A DNA stretch of 8,361 bases from Bacteroidota bacterium (GCA_017860395.1 JAGDMC010000049.1:1-8361), one strand, 5' to 3'; counted from the first letter of the stretch, positions 1 through 7,532 are shown. The notes: generated by a model from the sequence alone, not told the origin. Numbers and translations: made by a program.

Positions 1-2780
1 TTATAAATATTCTTCATGACTATTCTTCATTCAACATCAGTACAATAGACAGGTTTTTTCAGCAGACGATGAGGGCATTTGCCCGTGAAATAGGAAAAAA
101 CAGCTCTTATAGTGTTGAACTTGATTCTGATATGGTATTGTTTCAGGCCACCGACCAAATGATGCAGGACCTGGGAAAAGAGGAAAATGAAGGACTTCTG
201 GACTGGCTGCTGAATCTCTCATACGAAAGCATAGAGAAAGGAGAGAACTGGGATACAAGAAAAGGAATAAATGCACTTGCCGGGCAATTGTTTAAGGAGG
301 CATACAAACTGGCGAAAAAGGAGGCAGGAGAATCCCTTACAAACAGGAGTGAGATAGCCGGTTACAGAGACATGCTTAAAAAGATTGTTTCGTCTTTCGA
401 AGATCGTTTGCGGGCATACGGGAAAGAAGGAGTTGCGATAATTAAGGAGTCCGGTTTGAATGAGGAAGATTTTAGCGGAGGGGCAAAATCCTGGGCGAAA
501 AAATTTGGAAAACTCGCGGCCGGCGACACAGATTCTCCAACAAAGACATTTGTTGAAATGTATGATAGTACAGAAGGGTGGATATCAAAATTAAATCTTA
601 AAAAGAACCCTTATCTGGCCGCACTTGTCCAAAAAGCACATGACAATGGTTTGCGGGATTTAATCGGAAAAATAATTGACTTTGAGGATGAGAGAATAAA
701 CTATAAAACTGCTCAGGCAATCTATTCCAATATTTATTCTCTGGGCATTCTTGCCGATATCGAGAAATTCATAAGAGATTATTCTAAGGAGAACGGATTG
801 GTACTGCTCTCGGAAACTACCGAGCTGCTTAACCGGATAATTGACGGAAGTGACACTCCGTTTATTTACGAGAAGATAGGCAGCCGGCTGGACCATTTTA
901 TGCTCGATGAATTTCAGGATACTTCAGTTATGCAGTGGCAAAATTTTAAACCGCTCATAGAGAACAGTCTTGCATCCGGAAACGACAACCTTATTGTAGG
1001 AGACGTTAAACAGAGCATATACCGGTGGAGGGGATCGGACTGGGGAATTTTGGGTAAAACCATTTATGACGATTTTGACAACGAGAGGATAGACGAAAAA
1101 GGCCTTAACGACAACTGGCGCTCATGCAGCAACATTATTGATTTTAATAATGAATTCTTTCCGTTTGCTGCAGAGATGTGCGATTTATTAGTTGGTGGAG
1201 AGGGAGAAGACCGCATTTCTGTAAAAGAGATTTATTCAGAAGTATTACAAAATATTCCGGAAAACAGAGAGACTAAACCGGGGTACCTCGAACTGAAATT
1301 TTTCCCTAAAACCGGAACTGATGAGGAAAAATGGAAAGAGAGCGCCTTGTCTCAGATTCATATTAAAATTGATGCACTCAGGGCTAAGGGAAGAAAACTG
1401 AGGGATATCGCCATACTCGTAAGAACAAATACAGAAGGGGCAATTGTTGCGGAGGACCTCATTTCCAAAGGATATAAAGTAATTTCGGGAGAATCGCTTT
1501 TTTTGAAATCCTCGCAAAGCGTATCCACAATTGTTTCGCTGCTTCGTTACTATAACAAACCCGACGATTCAATCAACAATACGATAGCGGAATTTGAGGG
1601 CATTACCCTGGAGTCAAATCCGAGGATAGCGAGGCTTCCTTTATATGAAATGTGCGAAGAACTGGCAGGAATGCTGGGCGAAGGGGTGAGAACATCAGAA
1701 TCTGTTTACATACTCTCTTTTCTGGACCTTGTGCTTGATTTTGTCAAAAATAAGAGAGCCGATATCTCATCTTTTCTTGACTGGTGGGACGAAAAAGGGT
1801 TTAAGGCTTCAGTTGCTGCGCCGGAGGGTCAGGATGCTGTTCGCATAATGACCATTCACAAATCAAAAGGGCTGGGAATTAAATCGGTAATTATACCGTT
1901 TCTCACATGCTCTTTCAAGAAAAGCTCCGGTGACATAATGTGGTGCAAACCTTTAACTGAGCCATTTAATGCTATGCCGCTTGTTCCGGTTAAGTACAGC
2001 AGCGAGCTTGCAAAAACCATTTTTGCTCCGGAATATGAGGCGGAGTATACGAGAAACATTATAGACAACCTCAATATTGCATACGTTGCGTTTACCAGAG
2101 CCAGGGAAGAGCTCATCATTTTTGCCGAAGAATACTCCGGAAAAACTATCTCCTCGGTTTCAAATATTTTATTTGAAAAATTCTCATCCTCCCTTAATGA
2201 AGAATACACATATATTTCCGGTGAATTAATACCGGTAATTGAAGAAGAGACTCAATTTTCAGGAGAAATTCAAATCCCTGCCTTTCGGTCGGCAGATGCC
2301 GGAGAGAGGTTACGGTTATCACTCAAATCCGGAGATTTTTTTGAGAAAGAGAAGAGTGCAAGAACCAAAGGAATCATTATCCATGATATTCTTTCAAGAA
2401 TTTATTCAATTGAAGACATTATCCCTTCCGTAAAAGAGGCAGTCGCTGCCGGAGAATTATCCGAAACAGAGGAGAATGAAGTTGTAGCAACACTTGCACG
2501 CCTTATCAGCAGTGTATCGGACAGATATTGGTTCGAGGGCAAAAACGGAGTTTTCAACGAACTTGAAATTATTGAGCCGGGAGGAGAGGTGAGCAGGCCG
2601 GACAGGGTTTTAATTGGCGGTGAGTGTGCCGTAATTGATTTTAAAACCGGCAAACTCAGGCCCAAATCACATGTATATCAAATTGAATCATATACTGCTT
2701 TATTAAAGCAAATGGGGTACACCTCCGTAAAAGGCTACATCTGGTATCTGGACGAGAATGAAATAACGGAAGTTATATAA
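1..2780 (+). CDS. addA: AddA-like UvrD-family helicase/nuclease (ATP-dependent dsDNA exonuclease subunit), 5'-truncated by the window
   Basis: Cytoplasmic DNA-repair enzyme: a superfamily 1A helicase fused to a RecB-type nuclease, expected to work with AddB in resecting double-strand breaks. The frame is open to the left edge (first whole codon at 3), and residues before the ATG at 69 already match the family, with the Ib-like motif STIDRFF at about 39-59, so 69 is not the start. Walker A (motif I) must lie upstream, probably some 100-150 codons away by family length. Visible motifs: DEFQDT (Walker B, 906-923), GDVKQSIYRWRG (motif III, 999-1034), NWRS (motif IV, 1113-1124), VRIMTIHKSKGLG (motif V, 1839-1877) and YVAFTRARE (motif VI, 2082-2108). 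The C-terminal PD-(D/E)XK nuclease looks intact: His (2382), PD (Asp 2601), DFKTGK (Asp 2637, Lys 2643) and QIESY (2679-2693). About 925 codons are visible with no frameshift. The gene ends at TAA 2778-2780, overlapping the convergent lipoprotein gene by 8 bp. Family assignment is firm; calling it AddA rather than another UvrD/RecB fusion is inference. Confidence 0.92.
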   Translation, partial: INILHDYSSFNISTIDRFFQQTMRAFAREIGKNSSYSVELDSDMVLFQATDQMMQDLGKEENEGLLDWLLNLSYESIEKGENWDTRKGINALAGQLFKEAYKLAKKEAGESLTNRSEIAGYRDMLKKIVSSFEDRLRAYGKEGVAIIKESGLNEEDFSGGAKSWAKKFGKLAAGDTDSPTKTFVEMYDSTEGWISKLNLKKNPYLAALVQKAHDNGLRDLIGKIIDFEDERINYKTAQAIYSNIYSLGILADIEKFIRDYSKENGLVLLSETTELLNRIIDGSDTPFIYEKIGSRLDHFMLDEFQDTSVMQWQNFKPLIENSLASGNDNLIVGDVKQSIYRWRGSDWGILGKTIYDDFDNERIDEKGLNDNWRSCSNIIDFNNEFFPFAAEMCDLLVGGEGEDRISVKEIYSEVLQNIPENRETKPGYLELKFFPKTGTDEEKWKESALSQIHIKIDALRAKGRKLRDIAILVRTNTEGAIVAEDLISKGYKVISGESLFLKSSQSVSTIVSLLRYYNKPDDSINNTIAEFEGITLESNPRIARLPLYEMCEELAGMLGEGVRTSESVYILSFLDLVLDFVKNKRADISSFLDWWDEKGFKASVAAPEGQDAVRIMTIHKSKGLGIKSVIIPFLTCSFKKSSGDIMWCKPLTEPFNAMPLVPVKYSSELAKTIFAPEYEAEYTRNIIDNLNIAYVAFTRAREELIIFAEEYSGKTISSVSNILFEKFSSSLNEEYTYISGELIPVIEEETQFSGEIQIPAFRSADAGERLRLSLKSGDFFEKEKSARTKGIIIHDILSRIYSIEDIIPSVKEAVAAGELSETEENEVVATLARLISSVSDRYWFEGKNGVFNELEIIEPGGEVSRPDRVLIGGECAVIDFKTGKLRPKSHVYQIESYTALLKQMGYTSVKGYIWYLDENEITEVI
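2773..2780. other. Shared 8-bp palindrome holding both stop codons of two convergent genes
   Basis: TTATATAA reads identically on both strands. On the plus strand it ends the addA frame with ATA-TAA; on the minus strand it ends the lipoprotein frame with ATA-TAA. Both proteins therefore finish with Ile encoded in the same eight bases, and there is no space between the genes for a conventional bidirectional hairpin terminator. Confidence 0.9.
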
Positions 2781-3729
2781 TATTTTCCTTAATAAATCTA
2801 ATACAGGTGTCGTAGGTTGCATCTTTAACCAGAACAGTTTTATCTGCATCAAGAATATAAAAAGACGGAGCGGATCTCCTGTCGTATATCGAGTTGTTTA
2901 TAACAGAATTCTTTGAGTCAAAACCAACGATCCAATCCTTTGACATGTTTTTTAGGTGACTGCTCCACAGAGCTCTGTTATCCCCGGTATATAATGCCAC
3001 TACTTTAATTTTATTTCCTGCCTCTTTGAGTACATTGGAACTCTTCATCATCTCTATGGCAATATTGCAGTTCTGACAGTCCGGTTCGTAAAATAGAAAC
3101 AGGATAAAAGGCGATTTTACACTGTAAAGAGATGTGTTTTTTCCGTCGGAAGTTACAAATTCCACATTTGCAGCCTTGGTATTTACTCTGTTTTTAACGA
3201 GCATATTGAGCTGGAATGAGAGTTTTTCCTTTATCTCAAAAGGGAGAGAACCGCTTTTAAGTACTTCCTCTACAAAAGCAATATACAACTCGTCATTTTT
3301 ATACATTGAGTTTGGATCGTAAAGGCTCTCTTCAAATACTGCTAAAAAATATTTAATAACATTTATCTGCGAGGCCATTACTTTCTTCGTCAGAATAAGA
3401 ACCGACTCTTTGGATTCTGTATAGCCGGAAACTACAAGCAAGTCGAGATATTCGCGAAAAGGTTCCCGGATATATATAGGGTTTGCAGTGAAAGAAGTGT
3501 CTTTAAGATTGAGATTATCCCAAAAATGGACCAGAAGAAATTTTCTTCTCAGCTCATTATCAGTTATTACCGATGGAATTTCTACCCTTTTGTAATCTTT
3601 GGAGGCAACTGCTGCTTCATTCGGGCTGCTCTCCGGATTGCTTTTTGTTCTCTCTTTGCATGAAAATACAACAGATGCAAGCAAAACAACAAAAAGGAGA
3701 CGGAAAGTATTTTTAATGAAATAATTCAT
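2773..3729 (-). CDS. DUF5106 / thioredoxin-fold lipoprotein
   Basis: Predicted 318-residue envelope lipoprotein. Residues 1-24 form a type II signal peptide: basic start, hydrophobic stretch, lipobox V-F-S-C with Cys24 as lipidated residue. Next comes a polar Ser/Asn/Glu linker. Residues about 45-185 resemble DUF5106 as I know it from Bacteroidota (HFWDNLNL, an EYLDLL helix, LYDPNSMYKNDELY). Residues about 186-318 are a thioredoxin/AhpC-TSA-like fold with YEPDCQNC holding the CxxC pair Cys218/Cys221 (codons at 3076 and 3067) and a Ser-Ala-Pro cis-proline loop at Pro288. The likely role is thiol-disulfide exchange in the periplasm or at the membrane; the substrate is unknown. The start is ATG 3729 because the signal peptide begins there. 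The gene stands alone, convergent with addA and divergent from gnd. A TAnnTTTG box 19 bp upstream suggests its own promoter. Family recognition is from memory and was not searched. Confidence 0.88.
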   Translation of the reverse strand: MNYFIKNTFRLLFVVLLASVVFSCKERTKSNPESSPNEAAVASKDYKRVEIPSVITDNELRRKFLLVHFWDNLNLKDTSFTANPIYIREPFREYLDLLVVSGYTESKESVLILTKKVMASQINVIKYFLAVFEESLYDPNSMYKNDELYIAFVEEVLKSGSLPFEIKEKLSFQLNMLVKNRVNTKAANVEFVTSDGKNTSLYSVKSPFILFLFYEPDCQNCNIAIEMMKSSNVLKEAGNKIKVVALYTGDNRALWSSHLKNMSKDWIVGFDSKNSVINNSIYDRRSAPSFYILDADKTVLVKDATYDTCIRFIKENII

Positions 3730-3748
3730 AAATGCATAATTAAGTGTT

Positions 3749-3756
3749 CAAATTTA
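3749..3756 (-). promoter_or_regulatory. Candidate -7 box (TAnnTTTG) for the lipoprotein gene
   Basis: Read on the minus strand this is TAAATTTG, a perfect match to the Bacteroidota primary-sigma -7 consensus TAnnTTTG. It lies 19 bp upstream of the ATG at 3729, which would give a short leader of about 12-14 nt. No TTG is found at the expected -33 distance, so the assignment rests on one box and its position. Confidence 0.45.
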
Positions 3757-3763
3757 GTAAAAC

Positions 3764-3798
3764 TTGTTCAGGAGTTTATTGTTATTTAAGTATATTTA
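3764..3798 (+). promoter_or_regulatory. Possible promoter for the gnd-zwf-pgl operon
   Basis: TATATTTA at 3791-3798 matches five of six defined positions of the Bacteroidota -7 box TAnnTTTG (final G missing) and lies 23 bp before the gnd ATG. A TTG at 3764-3766 could be the -33 element, but the 24-bp spacer is slightly long. It is the best candidate in the 92-bp gap, which is AT-rich, so chance matches are likely. Confidence 0.3.
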
Positions 3799-3800
3799 AC
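3781..3800. promoter_or_regulatory. Imperfect dyad overlapping the candidate gnd -7 box
   Basis: The 20 bp have the symmetric pattern GTTAnnTAnnnnTAnnTAAC: six complementary pairs in two half-sites around a short centre. It covers the candidate gnd -7 box (3791-3798), where a repressor operator could sit. The AT-rich context makes a chance dyad quite possible, and no regulator gene is adjacent. Confidence 0.2.
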
Positions 3801-3821
3801 AAATGAGAAATTAATTCAGGT

Positions 3822-5264
3822 ATGAGAAAATCGGATATAGGCCTTATAGGATTGGGCGTAATGGGTGAAAACCTGGTACTCAATATGGAGAGCAAAGGCT
3901 TTAAGGTTTCTGTCTATGACAGGACAAAAAAGGTAATTGATAAGTTTATTAACGGCCGGGCAGCAGGCAAAAATATCAGCGGATTAGAAACAATAGGAGA
4001 ACTTGCAGATTCCCTCACTGCGCCAAGGAAGGTTATGATGATGGTGAGAGCAGGAGATCCTGTCGATATGATAATTGAACAGCTTATTCCGGTGCTTTCC
4101 CCCGGAGATATAATTATTGACGGCGGTAACTCAAATTATGCCGATACAGAAAGACGGGTTAAGTATGCAGAATCAAAAAACCTCCTTTATGTTGGTACAG
4201 GCGTGTCAGGCGGAGAGAAAGGTGCCCTGCAGGGGCCGTCAATTATGCCCGGCGGGTCGTTTGATGCATGGGAACACATTAAGCCGGTCTTTACAACAAT
4301 AGCGGCTAAGGCCGAAGATGGAACCCCGTGCTGCGAGTGGATTGGCGGAGGCGGAGCCGGTCACTATGTAAAAATGGTTCATAACGGAATAGAATACGGC
4401 GATATGCAACTCATTTCGGAAGCCTATGCTGTTATGAAAAAGATGATTAACCTTTCCAACGAAGAAATTGCAAATATCTTTGATGATTGGAACAAAGGAA
4501 AGCTTCAGAGTTATCTTGTGGAAATTACTGCGGATATAATGCGGTACAAGGACAAGGACGGGAATTTCCTTATTGATAAAATACTTGATACGGCAGGTCA
4601 GAAAGGAACCGGCAAATGGTCCGTTAACAGTGCCATGGATATGGGCATACCTCTTAACCTCATTGCTGTTGCCGTGTTTGAGAGGTCTCTTTCTGCCCGT
4701 AAAGATCTCAGGGCAGACGCCTCAAAAATGTATCACCCTCTTGCCGATCCATTTTCCACACCGGATTTAAAGGAGATACATGATTCACTTTATGCTTCAA
4801 AATTAATATCTTATGCTCAGGGTTTCGATTTAATGCATCAGGCTTCAATTGAATATGACTGGAATTTGAACCTTTCGTCTGTTGCAAAAATATGGCGAAA
4901 CGGATGCATAATCCGCTCCGGATTCTTAAATCGTATCTCGGAAGCGTTTGAAGAGAGGCATGACCTCCAGTCTCTTTTACTTTCAAAATACTTCGTAAAT
5001 GAGATAAATGAAGCGTTGCCAAAATGGAAATCGCTCATATCAAAAGCCGTTATAGCGGAGATTTCGCTACCTGCTTTTTCTTCGGCTATAAATTACTTCT
5101 TTTCCTTCTCAACAGATAAATCTCCTGCATCTCTCATTCAGGCTCAACGGGATTATTTTGGAGCTCACACATTTGAGAGGACAGACAGGCTAAGAGGTGA
5201 ATTCTTTCACGAAAACTGGACAGGAGAGGGGGGAGATACTGCATCGGGGTCATATAACGTATAA
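3822..5264 (+). CDS. gnd: 6-phosphogluconate dehydrogenase, decarboxylating
   Basis: Oxidatively decarboxylates 6-phosphogluconate to ribulose-5-phosphate and CO2 while reducing NAD(P)+; third step of the oxidative pentose phosphate pathway, cytoplasmic. At 480 residues it is full length for the long (homodimeric, about 470-480 aa) form. The N-terminal Rossmann fold carries GLGVMG (residues 10-15). The substrate and catalytic elements are present: SGGEKGALQGPSIMPGG (Ser129-Gly130-Gly131), KMVHNGIEY (catalytic Lys184 and Glu191), GQKGTGKW (Lys261), IWRNGCIIR, and the C-terminal tail QRDYFGAHTFERTD followed by RGEFFHENW (Arg458, His463), which reaches into the partner subunit. The loop after beta-2 reads DRT (33-35) where NADP-type enzymes usually have NRT; Arg34 is kept, so NADP+ use remains likely. 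ATG 3822 places the GxGxxG right at the N-terminus, as normal. It is first gene of gnd-zwf-pgl, with 17 bp to zwf. Confidence 0.97.
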   Translation: MRKSDIGLIGLGVMGENLVLNMESKGFKVSVYDRTKKVIDKFINGRAAGKNISGLETIGELADSLTAPRKVMMMVRAGDPVDMIIEQLIPVLSPGDIIIDGGNSNYADTERRVKYAESKNLLYVGTGVSGGEKGALQGPSIMPGGSFDAWEHIKPVFTTIAAKAEDGTPCCEWIGGGGAGHYVKMVHNGIEYGDMQLISEAYAVMKKMINLSNEEIANIFDDWNKGKLQSYLVEITADIMRYKDKDGNFLIDKILDTAGQKGTGKWSVNSAMDMGIPLNLIAVAVFERSLSARKDLRADASKMYHPLADPFSTPDLKEIHDSLYASKLISYAQGFDLMHQASIEYDWNLNLSSVAKIWRNGCIIRSGFLNRISEAFEERHDLQSLLLSKYFVNEINEALPKWKSLISKAVIAEISLPAFSSAINYFFSFSTDKSPASLIQAQRDYFGAHTFERTDRLRGEFFHENWTGEGGDTASGSYNV

Positions 5265-5270
5265 ATATTT

Positions 5271-5275
5271 GGTGA
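5271..5275 (+). promoter_or_regulatory. Shine-Dalgarno-like GGTGA before zwf
   Basis: GGTGA lies 6 nt before the ATG at 5282, inside the 17-bp gnd-zwf gap. It supports this start and translation of zwf from a shared mRNA. The other starts in the window have weaker or no such element. Confidence 0.4.
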
Positions 5276-5281
5276 AAAGAT

Positions 5282-6781
5282 ATGAAAAGCAGCATAATGG
5301 TCATATTCGGAGGATCGGGAGACCTTACAAAAAGGAAACTGATGCCTTCTCTCTTCAATCTCTTCAAAAAGGGCAGATTAACAGATGATTTTAAAATTCT
5401 GGCAGCGGGCAGAACAGAAAATAATAATGAAACATTCAGAGCGTCTATAAACGAGAGCCTTAAATTGTTTTTGCCTAATGAGGAGCAGAATGAAACTCAA
5501 ATCGAAAGGTTTCTTTCAATTATTTTCTATCACTCAATGGATCCTTCAAATATGAATGATTACGATTCTCTGAAGGATAAATTGTGGGATATTGCCGGTA
5601 AAAAAGGAGATTACTTATACTATCTTGCGACTCCGCCGTCATTATATGAAATAATTCCGCTCTGTCTCAAAAGCGTGGGTATTAATACGAAAAACAGCCG
5701 TGTTATTGTTGAGAAGCCATTTGGTTACGACCTGGAATCGGCCAAAAGAGTAAATTCAATTTTGAAAGAGTCATTTGAGGAAAATCAGATTTACAGAATA
5801 GACCATTTTCTGGGAAAGGAAACTGTACAGAATATACTTGCATTCCGCTTTGCCAATGGCATTTTCGAACCTCTCTGGAATAGAAACTATATAGAAAGAG
5901 TTGAAATAACGGCAGTGGAAAATCTGGGAATAGGGGACAGGGGGCGGTTTTATGATTCCACCGGTGCTCTGAGGGATATGGTGCAAAATCACCTTATTCA
6001 GCTTCTGGCGCTTGTGGCCATGGAGCCTCCGGTCGCATTTAATGAAAGCGAATTCAGGAATGAAGTTGTGAAAGTCTACAAATCGCTTGCTCCAATAAAA
6101 CCCGAAGATATTCCTTCAAGAGTTGTAAGAGGACAATATATTGCTTCCGAAAGAGATGGGGGAAGAAAGATAAAAGGATACAGAGAAGAGAAGAATGTTC
6201 ATCCGGATTCACATACCGAAACATTTCTCGCGTTAAAGCTTTTTGTATCCAACTGGAGGTGGGATGGCGTTCCGTTCTATATAAGAACAGGAAAGCAAAT
6301 GCCCACAAAAGTTTCTGAAATTGTTGTTTATTTCCGGCCTACCCCGCACAAACTTTTTAGCAGCAGGCAGGAATGTCCGGAACAGAATCAACTTATAATC
6401 AGAATACAGCCAAATGAGGGTGCTGTCCTTAAATTCGACATTAAAGTTCCCGGCAGCGGATTTGATGTTAAGCAGGTTCCAATGGAGTTTACATATGACA
6501 AACTTGGAGGGCTTCCATCCGAAGACGCCTATTCCAAACTTATTGAAGACTGCATGAACGGAGAGTCTGTACTGTTTACAAGAAGCGATGCCGTTGAAGC
6601 AAGCTGGGCATTTTTTGATCCCATTATTGAAATGTGGAAAAATTCGAAAAACATTCCTCTTTACGGATATCCAGCAGGTACATGGGGGCCGCTGGAGAGC
6701 AATGCTATAATTGAAGGGGGAAAAAACTGGACAAATCCATGTAAGAATTTAATTGATACCGATTTATACTGCGAATTGTAA
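5282..6781 (+). CDS. zwf: Glucose-6-phosphate 1-dehydrogenase
   Basis: Oxidises glucose-6-phosphate to 6-phosphoglucono-1,5-lactone with reduction of NAD(P)+; entry step of the oxidative pentose phosphate pathway, cytoplasmic. The 499 residues are the usual length. The N-terminal coenzyme fold has FGGSGDLTKRKL (residues 9-20), and Arg44 in AAGRT sits where NADP-using enzymes contact the 2'-phosphate. EKPFG is at 144-148. The family signature RIDHFLGKE starts at 172 (Asp174, His175), and the probable catalytic-base His237 lies in MVQNHLIQ. The C-terminal half contains RTGKQMPTK, FRPTPH and a closing WGPLESNAII segment. No truncation or frameshift is seen. ATG 5282 is chosen because the coenzyme motif follows directly and GGTGA lies 6 nt upstream. 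It is the middle gene of the operon: 17 bp after gnd, and 10 bp before the likely ATG of pgl. Confidence 0.97.
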   Translation: MKSSIMVIFGGSGDLTKRKLMPSLFNLFKKGRLTDDFKILAAGRTENNNETFRASINESLKLFLPNEEQNETQIERFLSIIFYHSMDPSNMNDYDSLKDKLWDIAGKKGDYLYYLATPPSLYEIIPLCLKSVGINTKNSRVIVEKPFGYDLESAKRVNSILKESFEENQIYRIDHFLGKETVQNILAFRFANGIFEPLWNRNYIERVEITAVENLGIGDRGRFYDSTGALRDMVQNHLIQLLALVAMEPPVAFNESEFRNEVVKVYKSLAPIKPEDIPSRVVRGQYIASERDGGRKIKGYREEKNVHPDSHTETFLALKLFVSNWRWDGVPFYIRTGKQMPTKVSEIVVYFRPTPHKLFSSRQECPEQNQLIIRIQPNEGAVLKFDIKVPGSGFDVKQVPMEFTYDKLGGLPSEDAYSKLIEDCMNGESVLFTRSDAVEASWAFFDPIIEMWKNSKNIPLYGYPAGTWGPLESNAIIEGGKNWTNPCKNLIDTDLYCEL

Positions 6782-6791
6782 ATTAGAAGAT

Positions 6792-7532
6792 ATGAACCCT
6801 TCAGAAAAACTCACAAGTCTTCTCATTCAGGCAATTAAAAAGAAAATTGCTGCAAAACCAAATAGCCGTTTTCTTCTTGCCATTTCCGGAGGAACAAGTC
6901 CGTTGTCTCTGTTCCGGCTGTGGACAGGAAAATACCGTAATAAAATTGACTGGAACAGCATTGAACTTTTTTGGGTAGACGAAAGGTGCGTTCCCCCCGA
7001 GGATTCTGAAAGTAATTATGGAGTTGCAAAAAAAATGCTTCTTGACAACGTTCCTCTCCCGGAGACCTGCGTACACAGGATAAAAGGAGAAGAGGACCCG
7101 TTTGCAGAAGCAGGCAGATACAGCAAAGTTGTCCGGGATTTATTGAAAGGATCGGCAGGATTTGATTTGGTTATACTTGGAATCGGTTCCGATGGCCATA
7201 CCTCATCAATTTTTCCGGGTCAGATACACTTGCTTAATACAGATAAAATATATGAAGAGTCTGTAAATCCATACTCAGGACAGAAAAGAATAGCTCTTAC
7301 ATCTAAAGGAATTTTAAATTCTGCAAATCTGTATTTTTTCATTTCCGGCCCGGAAAAAGAAAAAATTATCTCAGTAATATCTGATAATTATGGCAATCCT
7401 ATGTATCCTGCAGGATATATTATGAAAGAAGCCTCTAATCCAATGATATTTTGGGAAAATGCTGGTGTTGAGTCTTTTATTATTCATGGAATTATAAATA
7501 AAATGCAGAATGTTCAAATTGTCAGTTCGTAA
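6792..7532 (+). CDS. pgl: 6-phosphogluconolactonase (DevB/SOL type)
   Basis: Hydrolyses 6-phosphogluconolactone from Zwf to 6-phosphogluconate, the substrate of Gnd. From ATG 6792 it has 246 residues, normal for the glucosamine-6-phosphate-isomerase-like lactonases. Motifs: LAISGGTSP (about residues 29-37), WVDERCVPPEDSESNY (about 61-76), LGIGSDGHTSSIFPG with Asp134 and His136 of the active site, and RIALTSKGILNSA, followed by SGPEKEKII. The start is uncertain. The frame stays open upstream to a TTG at 6753, which would add 13 residues and overlap zwf by 29 bp. ATG 6792 was preferred because it follows the zwf stop by 10 bp and has purine-rich GAAGA just before it. The first beta strand of the family would then be very short, so the TTG form cannot be excluded. 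It is the last gene of the operon; no hairpin terminator is seen after it. Confidence 0.94.
   Translation: MNPSEKLTSLLIQAIKKKIAAKPNSRFLLAISGGTSPLSLFRLWTGKYRNKIDWNSIELFWVDERCVPPEDSESNYGVAKKMLLDNVPLPETCVHRIKGEEDPFAEAGRYSKVVRDLLKGSAGFDLVILGIGSDGHTSSIFPGQIHLLNTDKIYEESVNPYSGQKRIALTSKGILNSANLYFFISGPEKEKIISVISDNYGNPMYPAGYIMKEASNPMIFWENAGVESFIIHGIINKMQNVQIVSS

Noticed and set aside
69..71. ATG as the start codon of addA
   Set aside because: The frame is open and matches the family upstream of it, so it is an internal methionine.
1856..2209. 117-codon minus-strand open frame inside addA
   Set aside because: It is antisense to helicase motifs V and VI, with no recognisable domain; a shadow of the real gene.
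2781..2850. Terminator hairpin just downstream of the addA stop
   Set aside because: No convincing stem-loop with a T tract is visible, and the region codes for the lipoprotein C-terminus.
4708..5022. 104-codon minus-strand open frame inside gnd
   Set aside because: It is antisense to conserved Gnd sequence and has no start context or motif of its own.
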